64,000 bases of DNA, taken from Volvox africanus. Lineage: Eukaryota > Chlorophyta > Chlorophyceae > Chlamydomonadales > Volvocaceae. The position numbers were made by a program, and so were the translations under genes. Shown here in pieces: positions 1 to 11,140 of the stretch. The DNA is taken from assembly GCA_030268105.1 (NCBI GenBank), contig BSDZ01000011.1, forward strand, positions 620,001 to 684,000, read 5' to 3'. Under the pieces are notes generated by a model. It had not been told where the DNA came from and did no database searches. It saw only the letters and a program-made list of their open reading frames with translations. Numbering within the stretch: position 1 is the first letter of the stretch; each line of letters begins with the position of its first letter.

Positions 1-1011
1 CAGCTCTTCTCGACAGTTCCCTCCCCGGAGTACTCTCCTGGGGTGCATATGGTGGAACCGCTGGCGGAGACGGCCATAGGTTGGGAAGCTCCAGCGACCT
101 CGGCAGCTTCAGCCGCTCAGCCTTTTCCTCCTTGCCCAGCGACACAAACAGGGCCTGCGGGATCGCCCACTAGCTCACCCTCCACCTCCGTAGCGGCAAC
201 CACGGCCATCCGCATCTCTCTTTCTCCTGCAGTCTCTTCTGGAGGCAGCTCCTCAAGCGTGCAGTCTCCGCGTGCACCGCCCGCGATGCCCGACATGTCG
301 AACAAGGATCCAGGGGACGTGGACACAATGGATGGACCGTCACAGCCGACGGCCGTGGGGACGACGCCCGCGCCCGCGCCTGTGTTTGTGGGTTTAGCGC
401 TTGGTCCGGGCCGCGGCCGGCTTGACGCATCCCTGCTGAAGCCCGTCTTGGGACGCCGGCTGCTGCCCATGCCGTCACCTAGTCGCATCATTAGCTCGGC
501 GGCGGCAACACCGCGGGGAAGTGCTGGTGGCGCTGGCGCCAGCATCGGGTTTGCTGGCACAGGCATGATGCTCATGCCCATATCCGCAGCATCCACTGCG
601 GTCCAACTGCCTCCGGAGCGGTTATCGCCGCAGCCGGGCGCCGTGGACGCTGTGACATCCGTTTCCGCAGGGCTTTCACCACCCCAGACGGCGGCACTGC
701 GGGTTCCGGAGCCGTGCCCCGCTGATCCCCATGTGCTGCCGCCTGCGGGTAGTGCCGCTGGGGGACGTCCAAGCGCCGTCGCCGTGACCAGCTTCGTTGG
801 TATGGCGATGGATGGCGGATTGCAGGGATCGTCAGGTGGGGGACCGTCAGCAGATTCACCCCAGTCCGTGGCCAGTAGCAGTGCCGGCGGCCGCGCGGAG
901 CGGCTGGTGGACTTTCCAGGGGCCTGGTCGAGTCCGTTAGTGCGGTCACCAAGCGCCATGTGCGACTCTCATCTAAACTCGGATGATGGACGGAGCGACG
1001 AGTTGACGTGA
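1..1011 (+). CDS. C-terminal part of an unidentified low-complexity protein (5' partial)
   Basis: The frame is open from the first base of the window to a TGA at 1009-1011, so this is probably the last exon of a gene that begins outside the window. The encoded about 336 residues are rich in Ala, Ser, Pro and Gly with no domain I recognise. The tail is more polar and acidic (SDDGRSDELT). A TGTAA poly(A)-type signal lies 20 bases after the stop (1031-1035), which supports a genuine 3' end. The opposite strand is also open over 117-959. That is common in GC-rich low-complexity exons, so the choice of strand rests on the open left edge and the TGTAA. Function unknown. Confidence 0.5.
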   Translation, partial: QLFSTVPSPEYSPGVHMVEPLAETAIGWEAPATSAASAAQPFPPCPATQTGPAGSPTSSPSTSVAATTAIRISLSPAVSSGGSSSSVQSPRAPPAMPDMSNKDPGDVDTMDGPSQPTAVGTTPAPAPVFVGLALGPGRGRLDASLLKPVLGRRLLPMPSPSRIISSAAATPRGSAGGAGASIGFAGTGMMLMPISAASTAVQLPPERLSPQPGAVDAVTSVSAGLSPPQTAALRVPEPCPADPHVLPPAGSAAGGRPSAVAVTSFVGMAMDGGLQGSSGGGPSADSPQSVASSSAGGRAERLVDFPGAWSSPLVRSPSAMCDSHLNSDDGRSDELT

Positions 1012-2903
1012 GCCGTAGGCGGATCTGAGCTGTAATCCGAGCTGGGTTGGACGGTACGCTAGCATAGGGTTTGGAGAACTGAGGGAGGAGCGCGCTAACC
1101 AAAACAAGAAGGCACACGCAAGACGGGACACCCGTAGGCGTAGGCGCGCTTGCGCCAGAAGACCTACCGATCCTTACCCATGACCAAAGTTATAATGGGA
1201 ACGGGCACCGGTGAAAGACCATAAAGGAGAGGTGGTGCTTGCCCTATCACGGCAAGCGCCAGCCATGATGCCTGGGTGAGCGTGATGGAGATGATTATCT
1301 CCATCACGACGCACCTTGAGGACGTAGGACAGGCCAGGGCTTCTGTTGATGTACTGTGCTCTTTCTCGAGGCCTGGCGTATCTTATGTGTGCGTTCGTCG
1401 CTCCACTAACCATCACTTCATGTGTGTGAAAGAGAGCGAGAGAGAGAATGACTGGATGGGTGGAAGAGGGTGGAAGAGGGTGGAAGGATAGGGTGGGGGG
1501 AGGGACGCTAGATTACAATGACGCACACCCCGTCAGGGGATAGCGAGAAACCCGGACTGCTGCCAAATGGCTGGGCTCCCCTTTAGGGTTTCGTAGAATT
1601 AACTTTTCCATGTGGGTAATGTATCCCGCCCTACAGTAGCACTGATAGGTAGGTATAAGGGGATGACTATGGCTAGCGACAGCGAATAGCAGCAAGACTT
1701 GTGGTTGCGGTACATCTCGGTAAAGCCTGGGCAATGGGGCTCGCCGATCAGGGCCATCACATGCCTAGCCCCGAATAAGATTATGTGCAGGAAAAATAAG
1801 AGCCACTGCCGGCGCTTCACAGAGGGATCTCGGTATAGAGCTAAGCCCGAAATTCCGCAGGTTGCATTTGAATGCGTAGGGATGTGGCTAGGTTTTGTTA
1901 GGAGTGCCTGGTGAAGACAGGCACTAACGTGGCTTCCAGGCGGCTAGCTGCAGCCTTTCCCTTCCGTTTCTGGGCATTGTTGTGGGAATTATTCCAGATT
2001 TTCTTTCCAGGACTGATTTTGTAAAAAAAACACGTACTTGTATGTGTGGGGCTGGACGGACACAAAGGCAGGCAGAGCTGTCTGTACCGATTGACCCGAT
2101 CGCAGCAGATCTGCGTCATTACGTGATATCATTGTGGGATCGGGAGTAGCTGTGGATAACGCCATGTGATATCTAACATGGTAGTTTGTGAAGCCCGCTG
2201 CTGCGGTCTTTCTAAGTTTGTGCTACGCGTTTGGTCAGGCAAGATTTTGTTTTTCTCAAGCAAGCTGCTGAAATGTGGTGGATATCCACGTTTCTCCCCT
2301 GCTGCGCACGTGACTCCTTACCTTGTAGGGGGACTGGGACTTGTGGGCACAACTGAATCTGCACGACGTGGACGAATAACCATCGTGTGGACGAAAGGGA
2401 CGTCATGGAAAAAACGCTGAATTGTGCATATTAATGCGTACAATTTGAATCGCATGCGCTGTGTATTCTTTACTCATTGTGACGGGCGCGGGTGTGGCCT
2501 TCTGCTTTCAGGTCTGTTGCACGTGCGCCACGTGCCGACAGCCCAGGCGTGCATCCCACTGAAACAGATTCTTTACGGACAATGAGAGATGGAGAACCAC
2601 GGCCCTTCACTGAAAACCAGACCCCGACCCCACGACCCCGGCTAGAGCCTGTGCATCTAAAAGATACAGTCAAGCTAAGCAAAGCCCGGTGCACCTTTAA
2701 CTCCCGAGCTAGGGAGGCGACATCCGCATGCATAGTTATCCCTCGCCATCCATATAATGTAGTGACCAGGAGGCAAAGATCAGGACGCAACGTTCACGTT
2801 ATATTTACACAAGGAGTATCCCTACAATCTTCTCGCCCGAATTCTTGATTCAGGAGCGCACCTCGAGGCGCTTGCTATGCTGCAATGTACATGCCGTACA
2901 TAC
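1012..2903. other. Intergenic stretch, nothing recognised
   Basis: This 1.9-kb stretch separates the 3' end of the first ORF from the 3' end of the minus-strand complex I gene, so it is a convergent spacer. Short ORFs occur on both strands, but none has splice structure, a recognisable motif or GC-biased composition. A purine-rich run with GA and GGGTGG repeats is seen around 1430-1505. Confidence 0.5.
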
Positions 2904-2908
2904 TTACA
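2904..2908 (-). terminator. TGTAA-type poly(A) signal of the complex I subunit gene
   Basis: The plus strand reads TTACA, so the minus strand reads TGTAA 178 bases past the stop codon at 3086-3088. TGTAA is the usual chlorophyte polyadenylation signal. The assignment to this gene is by position only. Confidence 0.45.
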
Positions 2909-3085
2909 CAATACGTCTCAAGCCCCCTACATATTTGCAAAAGATAGGATAACCACTGGCACAGTCCCTCACTCCCTTCATCTTGAAATTATACTTCAAC
3001 GATTAATCCGTACAAACAGCATCGACACCACTTGGTGCGACGGGTTGCCAGTTTCCAGTTGCGCTTGCCCGGCTTCTTCAATTGT

Positions 3086-3755
3086 TTAATACGCCTCACG
3101 CTGCATAACATGCGGCATGTTGCCTGCAATTTCCTTGCTGTTCTCCTTGAAGCCCATCAACCGGTCTGCGTCCAGACATGTACGGGGTTCGAAACGTAAG
3201 GCAAACCTAGGGACCACTCAGCGTGTCGGGGGTCGGGGAAGGGGATAGGGAACGCACGAGCGGGGTTCACTTACGTGCGCTGTCAGACATGCCCCAGAGC
3301 AGACCGGTCTTGCCGAGGAAGATTGACGTAAAGAGAGCTGTTGGCTTCGCCCAGTGCACCTTGGAACCTGCGTGCACGAAGCCTATGCCTTGCCAAAGCA
3401 ACCACTTTGCCTAAAGCGCTGCAGTCCGCATCCACACGCCCTTACCGAAGAAATATCCTGCCACGTAACCGAAAGCAGCCAGTCCAGCTACTGCTGACCA
3501 GTTCTCGGAACGCATATTTGTGACTGCAAGCACAATGCGATGAGCCAGTTCAAAGCCTATGCCGTCCAGCCACTACTATAATTTGAATTCACATAAAATG
3601 AAATTCCTATAATATTAGCAATAAAAGCCTTCATACTCACGAGCATCGCCAATGCTTGGCTCCGGGTTGATAATAGGGTACTGCGGGGTCTCCAAGGTAA
3701 CTTTGAAGCCATGCTTGGGAGCTTCGTAATAGTTTGGCGGCTCGGGCCACACCAT
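3086..3755 (-). CDS. NADH:ubiquinone oxidoreductase 20.9/21 kDa-type accessory subunit (mitochondrial complex I)
   Basis: Four exons (3755-3641, 3523-3446, 3367-3275, 3165-3086) join in phase through GT..AG introns to give 121 residues. After an N-terminal MVWPEPPNYYEAPKHGF, the protein reads TPQYPIINPEPSIGDALTNM, a hydrophobic segment AGLAAFGYVAGYFFG, then TSIFLGKTGLLWGMSDSAHR and LMGFKENSKEIAGNMP. This is the layout of the small plant and fungal 20.9 kDa complex I subunit: YP(V/I)(I/D)..P start, two membrane-like segments, and a conserved RLMGF near the end. The protein is a membrane-arm accessory subunit of respiratory complex I, with no catalytic residues expected. The length is close to the plant homologue (about 100-110 residues) with about 15 extra at the N-terminus. 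The start is the first in-frame ATG of exon 1. It is divergent to GPN1 across 442 bases. Family assignment is from remembered motif pattern, not an alignment search. Confidence 0.85.
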
Positions 3756-4197
3756 GTTGCCTACTTTGGGGCGTCTTCCACTGGCTCACCAAATATAAAG
3801 GACGTGAGCAGGACCCCAAAATGACTTATTAACTAGAAATTAGCCTCTTCAGTTTGAAACTGTATGCCCGCATGCGAGGTAGACCCATCGCCCCTGGCGA
3901 TGGTTTGATGTCGTTGCCGTGCAATACCGCGATCCAACCGTCTCCAAGTCTGCAAAACACTCTTCAAAAGCACAATCGCACTATTGCACAAAGGTGACCC
4001 TATGTATAATAACGTTAGGAGTTATTCACAAGCTTTAGCACGCCCTATCCACACTGACCTATTAGTCGGCGGTGTTGACGTATATGCATGCTTACGTTCC
4101 CGTAACTTGCTAAGGGATAAACAGCAGCTCTCGCTTTCATATCAGTCCTGGCCTATACGTCATCAAAGAGCATACGGTGTAACGAGCTGACGCAGAA
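3756..4197. promoter_or_regulatory. Shared divergent promoter region between the complex I subunit and GPN1
   Basis: The start codons of the two head-to-head genes are 442 bases apart, so both core promoters and 5' UTRs must lie here unless upstream noncoding exons exist. No unambiguous TATA box pair stands out. The segment is more AT-rich than the flanking exons. Confidence 0.5.
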
Positions 4198-7100
4198 ATG
4201 GAGGATGACCGCGCAGCGCAGGTGGAAGCAGCGGGGTCCCCGAGCACAAGTGGTCAAAGCCAGCCGACTAAGCCAACAGTCATTCTGGTGATTGGTGAGT
4301 AAGATGTCGCCCTTGTCCTGGTGGGCTTAGGGGTACCCGCCGGCTGCGACGGCGTCACAGGCGACAGGCCACATCACGGGCCCGCTCCTTGGCCCACTTC
4401 CCACGTCTGCTCACCCGTTATCATGGATTTTCCCTACGAGGATTGCGGGTATTATTACCATAGCTCATTAGGCACAAGTTTGCTCCGGTAAACCTTGGCA
4501 CCATGTTCCCCCAACCTGGCGTTTCCCTGACCGCGTAAGGGCTCGCCCCCGAAACAGTGGATGCGATATACTCATCTGCCCATTTCCGTAAACCAATTAA
4601 TTAGATTATGATACGGCCTTCTTCGAGCCTACGGGACTCCATCCAACCCTGCCACCTCGTCTTTTCCGATGCCCCAGGAATGGCGGGTTCGGGCAAGACA
4701 ACATTCATCCAGCGGATCAATTCCCACCTTCACGCCACTCGGAGGCAAGGCTACATAATTAATATGGACCCTGCAGTTACACATCTGCCGTACGGCGCGA
4801 ATATCGATATTCGAGACACGGTGAGTGCACACGTTGAATCCCCTGGTTTGGGCTAGGTCGGCCTGAGGTGTGTTCTCGGAGGGTTGCGGAAGCACGACTT
4901 GTGAAACTTAACAAACTTAAAATTTATTGGAAATGTCGCAGCCGACCAGAATGGAGCTGGGGCAGACGTGCGTACTCTTGCCGGCATCCTAGCGGACTTG
5001 CATGTATGTTGGTAGAGGCAGGAGAAGACCTGGGAAAGAGTGGAAAGTGCGCCCATTGATAACCGCCTTTATAGTTCCCACCAACGACAGCTGGGGCAAT
5101 ATTGGGCACTTCACTGCGGATAGCCCCCGATACCGTAAATTTGGAGCAGCAGCAGCAATCGAAGGTGCCCAGAAGGCATTATGAACAAGTTTGTGAACAG
5201 TGGGCTCGTCTGTCTATGTATATTATATGAATGTTTATCTAGTTTTTTTTGAACATAAACATAAAACCCCGAGTTGCACACAATGTTTAGGAGGCACTCT
5301 ACTAAATGAGCATGTAGCTCTGTGAAAGGTTAACCAGTTTACAGCGCTCAGACAGTTCGGATTACCCTTAGTTGGGACGCAGCTCTGTCCTCTCTTGGGC
5401 CTTGGGAATTGCAGCTGTGTCCCAGCCAGTGAGCCAACACTTTTCAAGGCGGTTCTCAGTTACCTTACTACCTCACCTGAAGCTACCCACACTCGTTTTC
5501 ACCCTCTCGCCCGTACTGATTATGAAATCTGTAATCACACGCTTATGCTTGTTATTACACGCGTTTCTTGCCATCCCGATTCAGGTTAAGTACAAGAACG
5601 TCATGCGGCAGTATAACCTGGGCCCCAACGGCGGCATCCTCACCTCCTGCAACCTCTTCGCCACCCGCTTTGACCAGGTGAGAAATCAGGTGGAAACAAC
5701 TGGATGCGCGTGCGGGCAAAGGAAAGGAACCCCAGGGAAGGCGTCAACATGAACATTGACAATGGCTAGGACATTCCCCAGTGGTCTCCAATTTTAAAAA
5801 GTTGAAAGCCTTAACTTATTTTAACCTAATAGTATAGATGCAAAACCCAAAATGCAAACTGTAAAACTCACGCACGCTGTCACTTGGCCCATCGTTTTCT
5901 CGGCATTCAGTTTTTTATATCCTGGCTTGTCTCCTCACTGCCGCAGGTCATCCAGCTGTGCGAGAAGCCCCGCGATCCCCCCCTGGAGTACATCATTGTA
6001 GATACACCCGGGCAGATCGAGATCTTCACCTGGTCCGCCAGCGGGGCCATCGTGACAGAGCTTTTCGCGTCCTCCTTTCCCACGCTTGTGGCCTACGTTG
6101 TGGACACACCGCGGGTCACCAACCCGCAGACCTTCATGTCCAACATGCTCCAAGCCTGCTCCATACTCTACAAGACCAAGTTACCCATGCTGCTGGTGGG
6201 GCGGTGTGAGGCCCGTGGTGCAACGGGGAACCTAGGCGGCTCGGCAGGGGCGAGGGTAGAGGGGCTGATGGATCAAAGAGCAGCCGGTAGATCACTCTCA
6301 TTGAGCCATGCTGTAGCGGATGATGTGAAAGCTGCAGCTGCTGCTTCTATTCCGCCTCAGAGACGCTCTTCTTCGGGTGCTGGCAAAAAGATGAAAAAAT
6401 AGTCTCTTTCTCTCACCGATTTTGCATCACCGTCAAAACTTCATGTCTTAACTTGGCAACTCGGAATTCCTGTCGGGACTATCGCTTCCTTTCATCCGGA
6501 TCAGCCCTTTATCGTTGTCACCTCTTGCCTCCCGTCGTCTGTGTACCCCCTTGCAGCCCAGCCACATCATGCAGCTTTTGTTCCCATGGCGTCCATTTTT
6601 TCATTATAATATGTATTCAGATTCATCTTTCCCGCCTACTCATCCATCTCCCGTCCAACCCCGCCGTACGTACACACTCACTCGTGCATGTGCACGCATA
6701 CGGAGCCATAGCAGCTCCACTTTTGCGGAGCCTTATTTTTCGCAGCTCTGCTCTTGAAGACGCATGCGGTTGGCTGCCCACCCCCAGGTGTTCAACAAGG
6801 TTGATGTAGCCCGTCATGAATTCGCCCAGGACTGGATGAATGACATTGATAGCTATGCTGCAGCGCTGGAGGCTGACTCTTCATATGCTGCCACGCTTTC
6901 CCGCTCCTTGGCATTGGTGCTGGACTCGTTCTACGCCAACTTGCGCAGTGCGGGTGTGTCCGCACTCACGGGCGAGGGCATCGAGGAGATGCTTCAGGTG
7001 GGTCCATCGTTCGGATGCATCTTCCTGCGAGTCCTGCCAAAGGAAAATTTTCACCCATGCAAGTGTAAATAAGAGATGAGTGCAAAAGCACACCCAGTAC

Positions 7101-7926
7101 AGGCATCAATACTGGCGGAATCAAATGAAGTGTAGCGGTAATAACAACTACCGGCTGAAGGCTGTGCTTGGATGTGGGAGGGCATGCTCTTGCTGCTGAC
7201 ACTTTGATCGGACGATTGTCTGTTGTCTGTGAGACCGTACTCATACTAAGTGCTAATGGGAATGTGTAAACACGCCAGGGTTGGGTTTGAAAAGGAAAAA
7301 GTTGTGGATGAGGGGCAATCAATTAATGGTGCACGATGGGGTCTGGATCGCAAGCTTTTTGTCTGGGCTAGTGACTTCACACATATAATGCCTTGCGACG
7401 TTGCAACAACCGAACTACTGTTGTAGGGGCCGTTGTGGCGCCACTCCCAACCGCCTCTTGTGCGTGTGCGTCACTCAGGATGGTTCCTCTCGTCGCACCA
7501 TAAGGGCTCCTTTACTCTACTTAGGAAACTGCTTCCATCTGGTCCCTGTCGCTATGTAAACCCTAACCTGACCCCCTTCAGCAAGTGGCCGAATGCGCCA
7601 AGGAGTACCAGCAGTTCTACGTACCAGAGTTAGAGCAGCGCAAAAAAGAGAAGGCCGCTAAAGAGGAAGCACGGCGGCGAAAGGAGATGGAACGGCTGCA
7701 AGCGGACATGGCAGCTTCGAACTTGCGTGAGAAGGATGGCAGCAGCACGGAAGCAGTGGCGGGAGCGGGTGGAAGTGCAGCTGCTTCTGCAGGGCTGCCA
7801 GAGGGTGGGCCGCGTGGCGTGGCCAAGACGGAGGGAACTGGGAGGAGTGAGCGGAAACACGTTTCCATGGAGGTCAATGATTCGGATGAGGAGGGGGTGG
7901 AAGATGGGACAGTTGGGGAGGCATAG
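4198..7926 (+). CDS. GPN1: GPN-loop GTPase 1 (RNA polymerase II assembly/nuclear import factor)
   Basis: Six exons (4198-4294, 4678-4820, 5585-5677, 5947-6195, 6788-6997, 7582-7926) join in phase to give 378 residues, close to the usual length of GPN1/Npa3. The visible motifs are the P-loop GMAGSGKT (33-40), the family-defining Gly-Pro-Asn loop in YNLGPNGG (93-95), the G3 motif DTPGQ (130-134), the G4 motif NKVD (197-200) and the G5-like SALTG (252-256). The C-terminus is a charged helix ([20 protein letters not shown]) followed by a low-complexity acidic tail ([10 protein letters not shown]), as in other GPN1 proteins. GPN1 acts in the cytoplasm with GPN2/GPN3 in assembly and nuclear import of RNA polymerase II; this role is family knowledge. 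The start is the ATG that puts a short disordered leader before the P-loop. A TGTAA signal follows the stop by 21 bases. Confidence 0.97.
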
Positions 7927-7947
7927 GGGACTATGCAAAGGTAAATC

Positions 7948-7952
7948 TGTAA
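7948..7952 (+). terminator. TGTAA-type poly(A) signal behind GPN1
   Basis: TGTAA occurs 21 bases after the GPN1 stop. If used, the 3' UTR would be very short (about 35-40 bases). Confidence 0.4.
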
Positions 7953-8990
7953 TATGCGGAAGAGGAACACGCTGGGTGAAGGCGCCCTGATGTCCCGTCT
8001 GCTCTGCATCAATGGATTGCTCAAATTTACTGCGGCAGAGTCGAAATTCTTACCTCGCAGGTTTTTGGTGTGGTCGGTGCAAGTTTCTTTCAAGTAGACG
8101 CTGAAGCCATGTATGGCTACATGCAGGCGAGAGACTTAGAGCAGGGGCTGGGTGATCTTGGGCGGCCACAGGGTGCTAAGTGTAGGCCTAAGCCTGTAAG
8201 CTGGGGTATGGTGAAAACAGGTGCGGCAAGAGATAGAGATAAAAGGAATCCCTATGCATGCCACGATCCGTCGTCATGATCACCAGATATTCACTGTATG
8301 CATCCATCGATCAGAGTGAAGGCCGTACCCAGCTATGGGCCAGATGGTGCCACGGCCATCTCCACGCGATGTAACACATGGCTCATACTCAAGAAACTGA
8401 CCTTGTTCGTTGTCCTGCAAAACCACAAAAGCAGTAGTGTGTTTACAAAAGCTATGTTCTGGGTTTGGTGCCTGTAGACGCATCATGGCCCATGCTGGTG
8501 GCAGCAAAAGGCAACTAACGGGACTGAAACGGCAACCAAGGTGCAAGTACATGAGAAACATGGATATGGGATGATGGATGGCTACGCCTACTTGGAGTAG
8601 AGGGCATTCGTAGCCCAGAGGGATTGGGCATGTCCTGGTCCTGGTCCTGGTCCTTGTCTACCATGCCACGTTCCGGCTTGAAAGTTCAAGCCCCGTGGAT
8701 GTGCCTGCCTGCCATCATAAATTCGAGCAGCTAGACTTTAAGGGCGGAGATTATGGTGATATGAGGCGGCATAATTGCAGCACTGGGGAAATTGTTCGGA
8801 GTCTGTGTGTCACAAGGGATGGTGTTACCAGGCATGAACGGTAACAGTGCTCATGCTATCGTGCGCGTGCGTAATGTTAATAATCATTTTACAATATAAT
8901 AATATAATAATTAAAATTGTGTGTGAGCTATAGGCGGGGACTCAGTCCGCTGGTCAGAGTATGGGTGGCGATTGTGGCTGAAAGAGCCCT
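7953..8990. other. Intergenic stretch, nothing recognised
   Basis: No supported ORF. A short hexamer tandem (GGTCCT, about four copies) lies at 8631-8656, and an AT-rich run at 8880-8920. The right boundary passes into retrotransposon-derived sequence. Confidence 0.45.
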
Positions 8991-9558
8991 TTTATGTTGA
9001 TGAGCCGGTACGGCGCTGAGGAAGGGAGTCGAAGCGGAAGAGTTGGTCAGTATTATCTTAATTTAGTATTTATCTTTAATTTAGATCTTTATCGTTTTAT
9101 TTTTATCTTTAGCGTTAGTTGATTGTATCGGTTTAGACTAACGGAGTACCGGGGCTCATAACCTGTTAAGAAGGCAGGCGCTGCGGCTGTGGGCCAACAC
9201 TATAGTCAAGTTGATGCAGGTTGGCTACAATAAAGAGGAGATCAAACAAACCAGAGAAGTGTTGCCTATTTATACTAGGCACGCAAACAGAATCCACAAA
9301 TATTACGTCTTTGGATTCGCGTCATTGACCCATGGGTCATCACGGGTGCCAAGGTTCCGCACCTACTTTTGCAGCTTCATCCTTTGGTGTATAGGAATGT
9401 GATCACCAACTAGACTAAGTCAACGACAAGTAACTAATAATTTATGTCGGCCTTTATCCTGATAAGTCCTGTCCGAAATCTTTGACATGACCCAGATTCA
9501 AACCCTGGGCGTGACATAAGCGGCTAGCTAAGGGGAAACTACCGCTCAACTCCCGACA
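8991..9558 (-). mobile_element. Candidate LTR of a Ty1/copia element (3' LTR)
   Basis: The segment lies directly downstream (minus strand) of a copia pol 3' end at 9738-9950. On the minus strand it contains a TATA-like GTATAAATAGGC (around 9266), followed by sequence that could be the R/U5 region. On the plus strand it ends CTCCCGACA at 9558, so on the minus strand it begins TGTCGGGAG just after a purine-rich tract, as an LTR should. The other boundary (TG at about 8996) is a guess, and no second LTR copy was found in the window. The ends are therefore approximate. Confidence 0.35.
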
Positions 9559-9599
9559 ACTTTTTCAGATCTTCCTTGTATAAGGCAACAAGAATGTTT

Positions 9600-10090
9600 T
9601 GTCCCGCATTATGGCAACACACCCCTTTGGGACAAACGTCACCAGGTCCAACATACAGGAATAGCTTTGAAGTCATCTTAAAATGCTTCATGCGCTTATG
9701 CCCTTTCGGTGTCCTCACAAATGTACTAACTCATTGCCTAGGTAATGTCCGTTCCCATCTCGTGACAGCACCAAATGAACTTGGCTTCTGCCAGTGCCTT
9801 GGTTAAGATGTCCATGACCATCTTTCTTCTGTGCAGGTATACTTCAAAGCCACCTCTCCACTGGCCACCCTTTCGCGCACCAGATGCTGCTGCACGTCAA
9901 TGTGCTTAAATATGCTTAGATCGTGGTGAGGTTATCGGATTGTTTTCCAGGTTAATTCACAGGGATTGATTAACCTGGGCAACCGAAAGGTCATTAGCGC
10001 ACGAAGTTTTAAGATGACTTCCGAGCTATTCCTGTATGGTGGACCTTGTGACCTTTGTCCCGAGGGTGTATGTTGTGATATTGTGTTTGC
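9600..10090. repeat. Imperfect inverted repeat pair from the copia element
   Basis: The minus strand of about 9600-9690 and the plus strand of about 10009-10090 carry the same sequence (for example TTTTAAGATGACTTC and AGCTATTCCTGTATG) at roughly 80% identity by eye. The copia pol fragment lies between the two arms. Two insertions in opposite orientation, or a local inversion, would produce this. Confidence 0.7.
9738..9950 (-). pseudogene. Ty1/copia pol fragment, C-terminal end of RNase H
   Basis: On the minus strand, one frame reads NPITSPRSKHI, the next reads KHIDVQQHLVRERVASGEVA followed by LKYTCTEE, and a third reads MVMDILTKALAEAKF to a TAG at 9738-9740. This is the hallmark C-terminus of copia polyproteins (SKHIDVR.H..RE.V..G...L.Y..T.DM.ADILTKAL). 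At least two frame changes show that it is dead. One of them looks like a short duplication of the KHI codons. Only the last about 70 codons are present. Confidence 0.88.
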
Positions 10091-10135
10091 CGCCCAATGA
10101 CAGGTTGTACGATGCTAGAGTCGAACAGCTATGTT

Positions 10136-11140
10136 CCACTGTGGGCGACTCACCCTGCAAACACGAGCACCGGGGGCCCTGACTGGGATGAGCCAAAGTG
10201 GGTATATATAATATTTGTGGCACTCCTTAAATATTTGGATGTATGTTATCTATGTGTATAATATTAAGGATAATGTGATTGAGCCCAGGAAGACAGCTCA
10301 TTTACATAATTGATATAAGATTGGTACTTTACATGTGTCCTTTTTGCTGCTTGCCTCATTGGCATGCATGCAGATACTCCAGCTGACAGGAAATTAAGTT
10401 TGTGGAACTCACACACATCAGTTACTGGATGTGGCCACTGCCTACTGAAGGGGGTGAGTGGTGAGGGTGGTGGCATGTACTTTCCTGGCTACACAGTGAT
10501 GGCAATGTCGACTGCATTTTTGATGGTGTTATACCGGACATGGAAAATGCTCCCCTGTCAGCACGTTGTGGGGACCTGAGAATAAAGGTCAGCCATGAGA
10601 TGCATATCAAGCGTGCAGCAATGGCTACAAAAGAGCCTCAGTGGACTGGCTGTAAAGGCCTTAGCCCAATTATTGAGAGCTTGAGTACTGCAACTATAAT
10701 GAAGTCTTTGTCGTACCAGTTGCACATGCAGCCCTTTTTGATGTTATAAAGCGTTTTTGGAACACTATTCTTGGAAAGCTTGGAAGATATGTCATGGACT
10801 ACACCATTCTTGGCCCACAGCGGAAAGTTATGGCACAGCATGCAAGCCACATCATCACAACCAATGACCTTAACCGAGGTAGCTGGACAATGGAGGACTG
10901 GTTGCATTGGTTAGATAGCTATTCAGTCTACATCCTTCATGAGGAAGACTCCCTGCAAAGCAGCACACCACTGATGCCAGATGTCCAACGTGTAGTCGAT
11001 GGTATTCTCAAGTCCTTTAATATGAAGGTCATGTGGAATAAGTTACGAACAGCACTACTGCATTACTTTCATTATGATACTTCGGACTTTTCAGCAGACG
11101 CCAACAATCATGCTGTGAGGCTGCTGAAGTCTTTCAGTAT
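10136..11140 (+). pseudogene. Truncated TNP2-like (CACTA/EnSpm) transposase copy
   Basis: The sequence matches 27750-28785 of the large CACTA element along its whole length: the same intron 3' end, then codons for DTPADRKLSLWNSHTSVTGC, GHCLLKGVSGEGGGMYFPGY and onward. It differs by point changes and small deletions that break the frame (for example after FPGYTV, around 10500, and at 10674). It keeps the bases AAC (Asn) after TTG TGG near 10400, where the 28-kb copy has lost one A. It stops exactly where the foldback CACTA element begins (CACTATGACA at 11141). The downstream half of the transposase is not present on the other side of the foldback. Confidence 0.85.

Noticed and set aside
117..959. 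280-codon minus-strand ORF opposite the first plus-strand ORF
   Set aside because: It mirrors a GC-rich low-complexity exon. The plus frame is open from the window edge and is followed by a TGTAA, so the minus frame is taken as a shadow.
3180..3205. GGTTCGAAAC, resembling a tRNA T-loop
   Set aside because: No pairing T-stem, anticodon arm or acceptor stem around it; it lies in an intron of the complex I gene.
9488..9515. CCCAGATTCAAACCCTGGG stem-loop, resembling a tRNA T-arm
   Set aside because: Isolated hairpin inside the candidate LTR without the rest of a tRNA cloverleaf.
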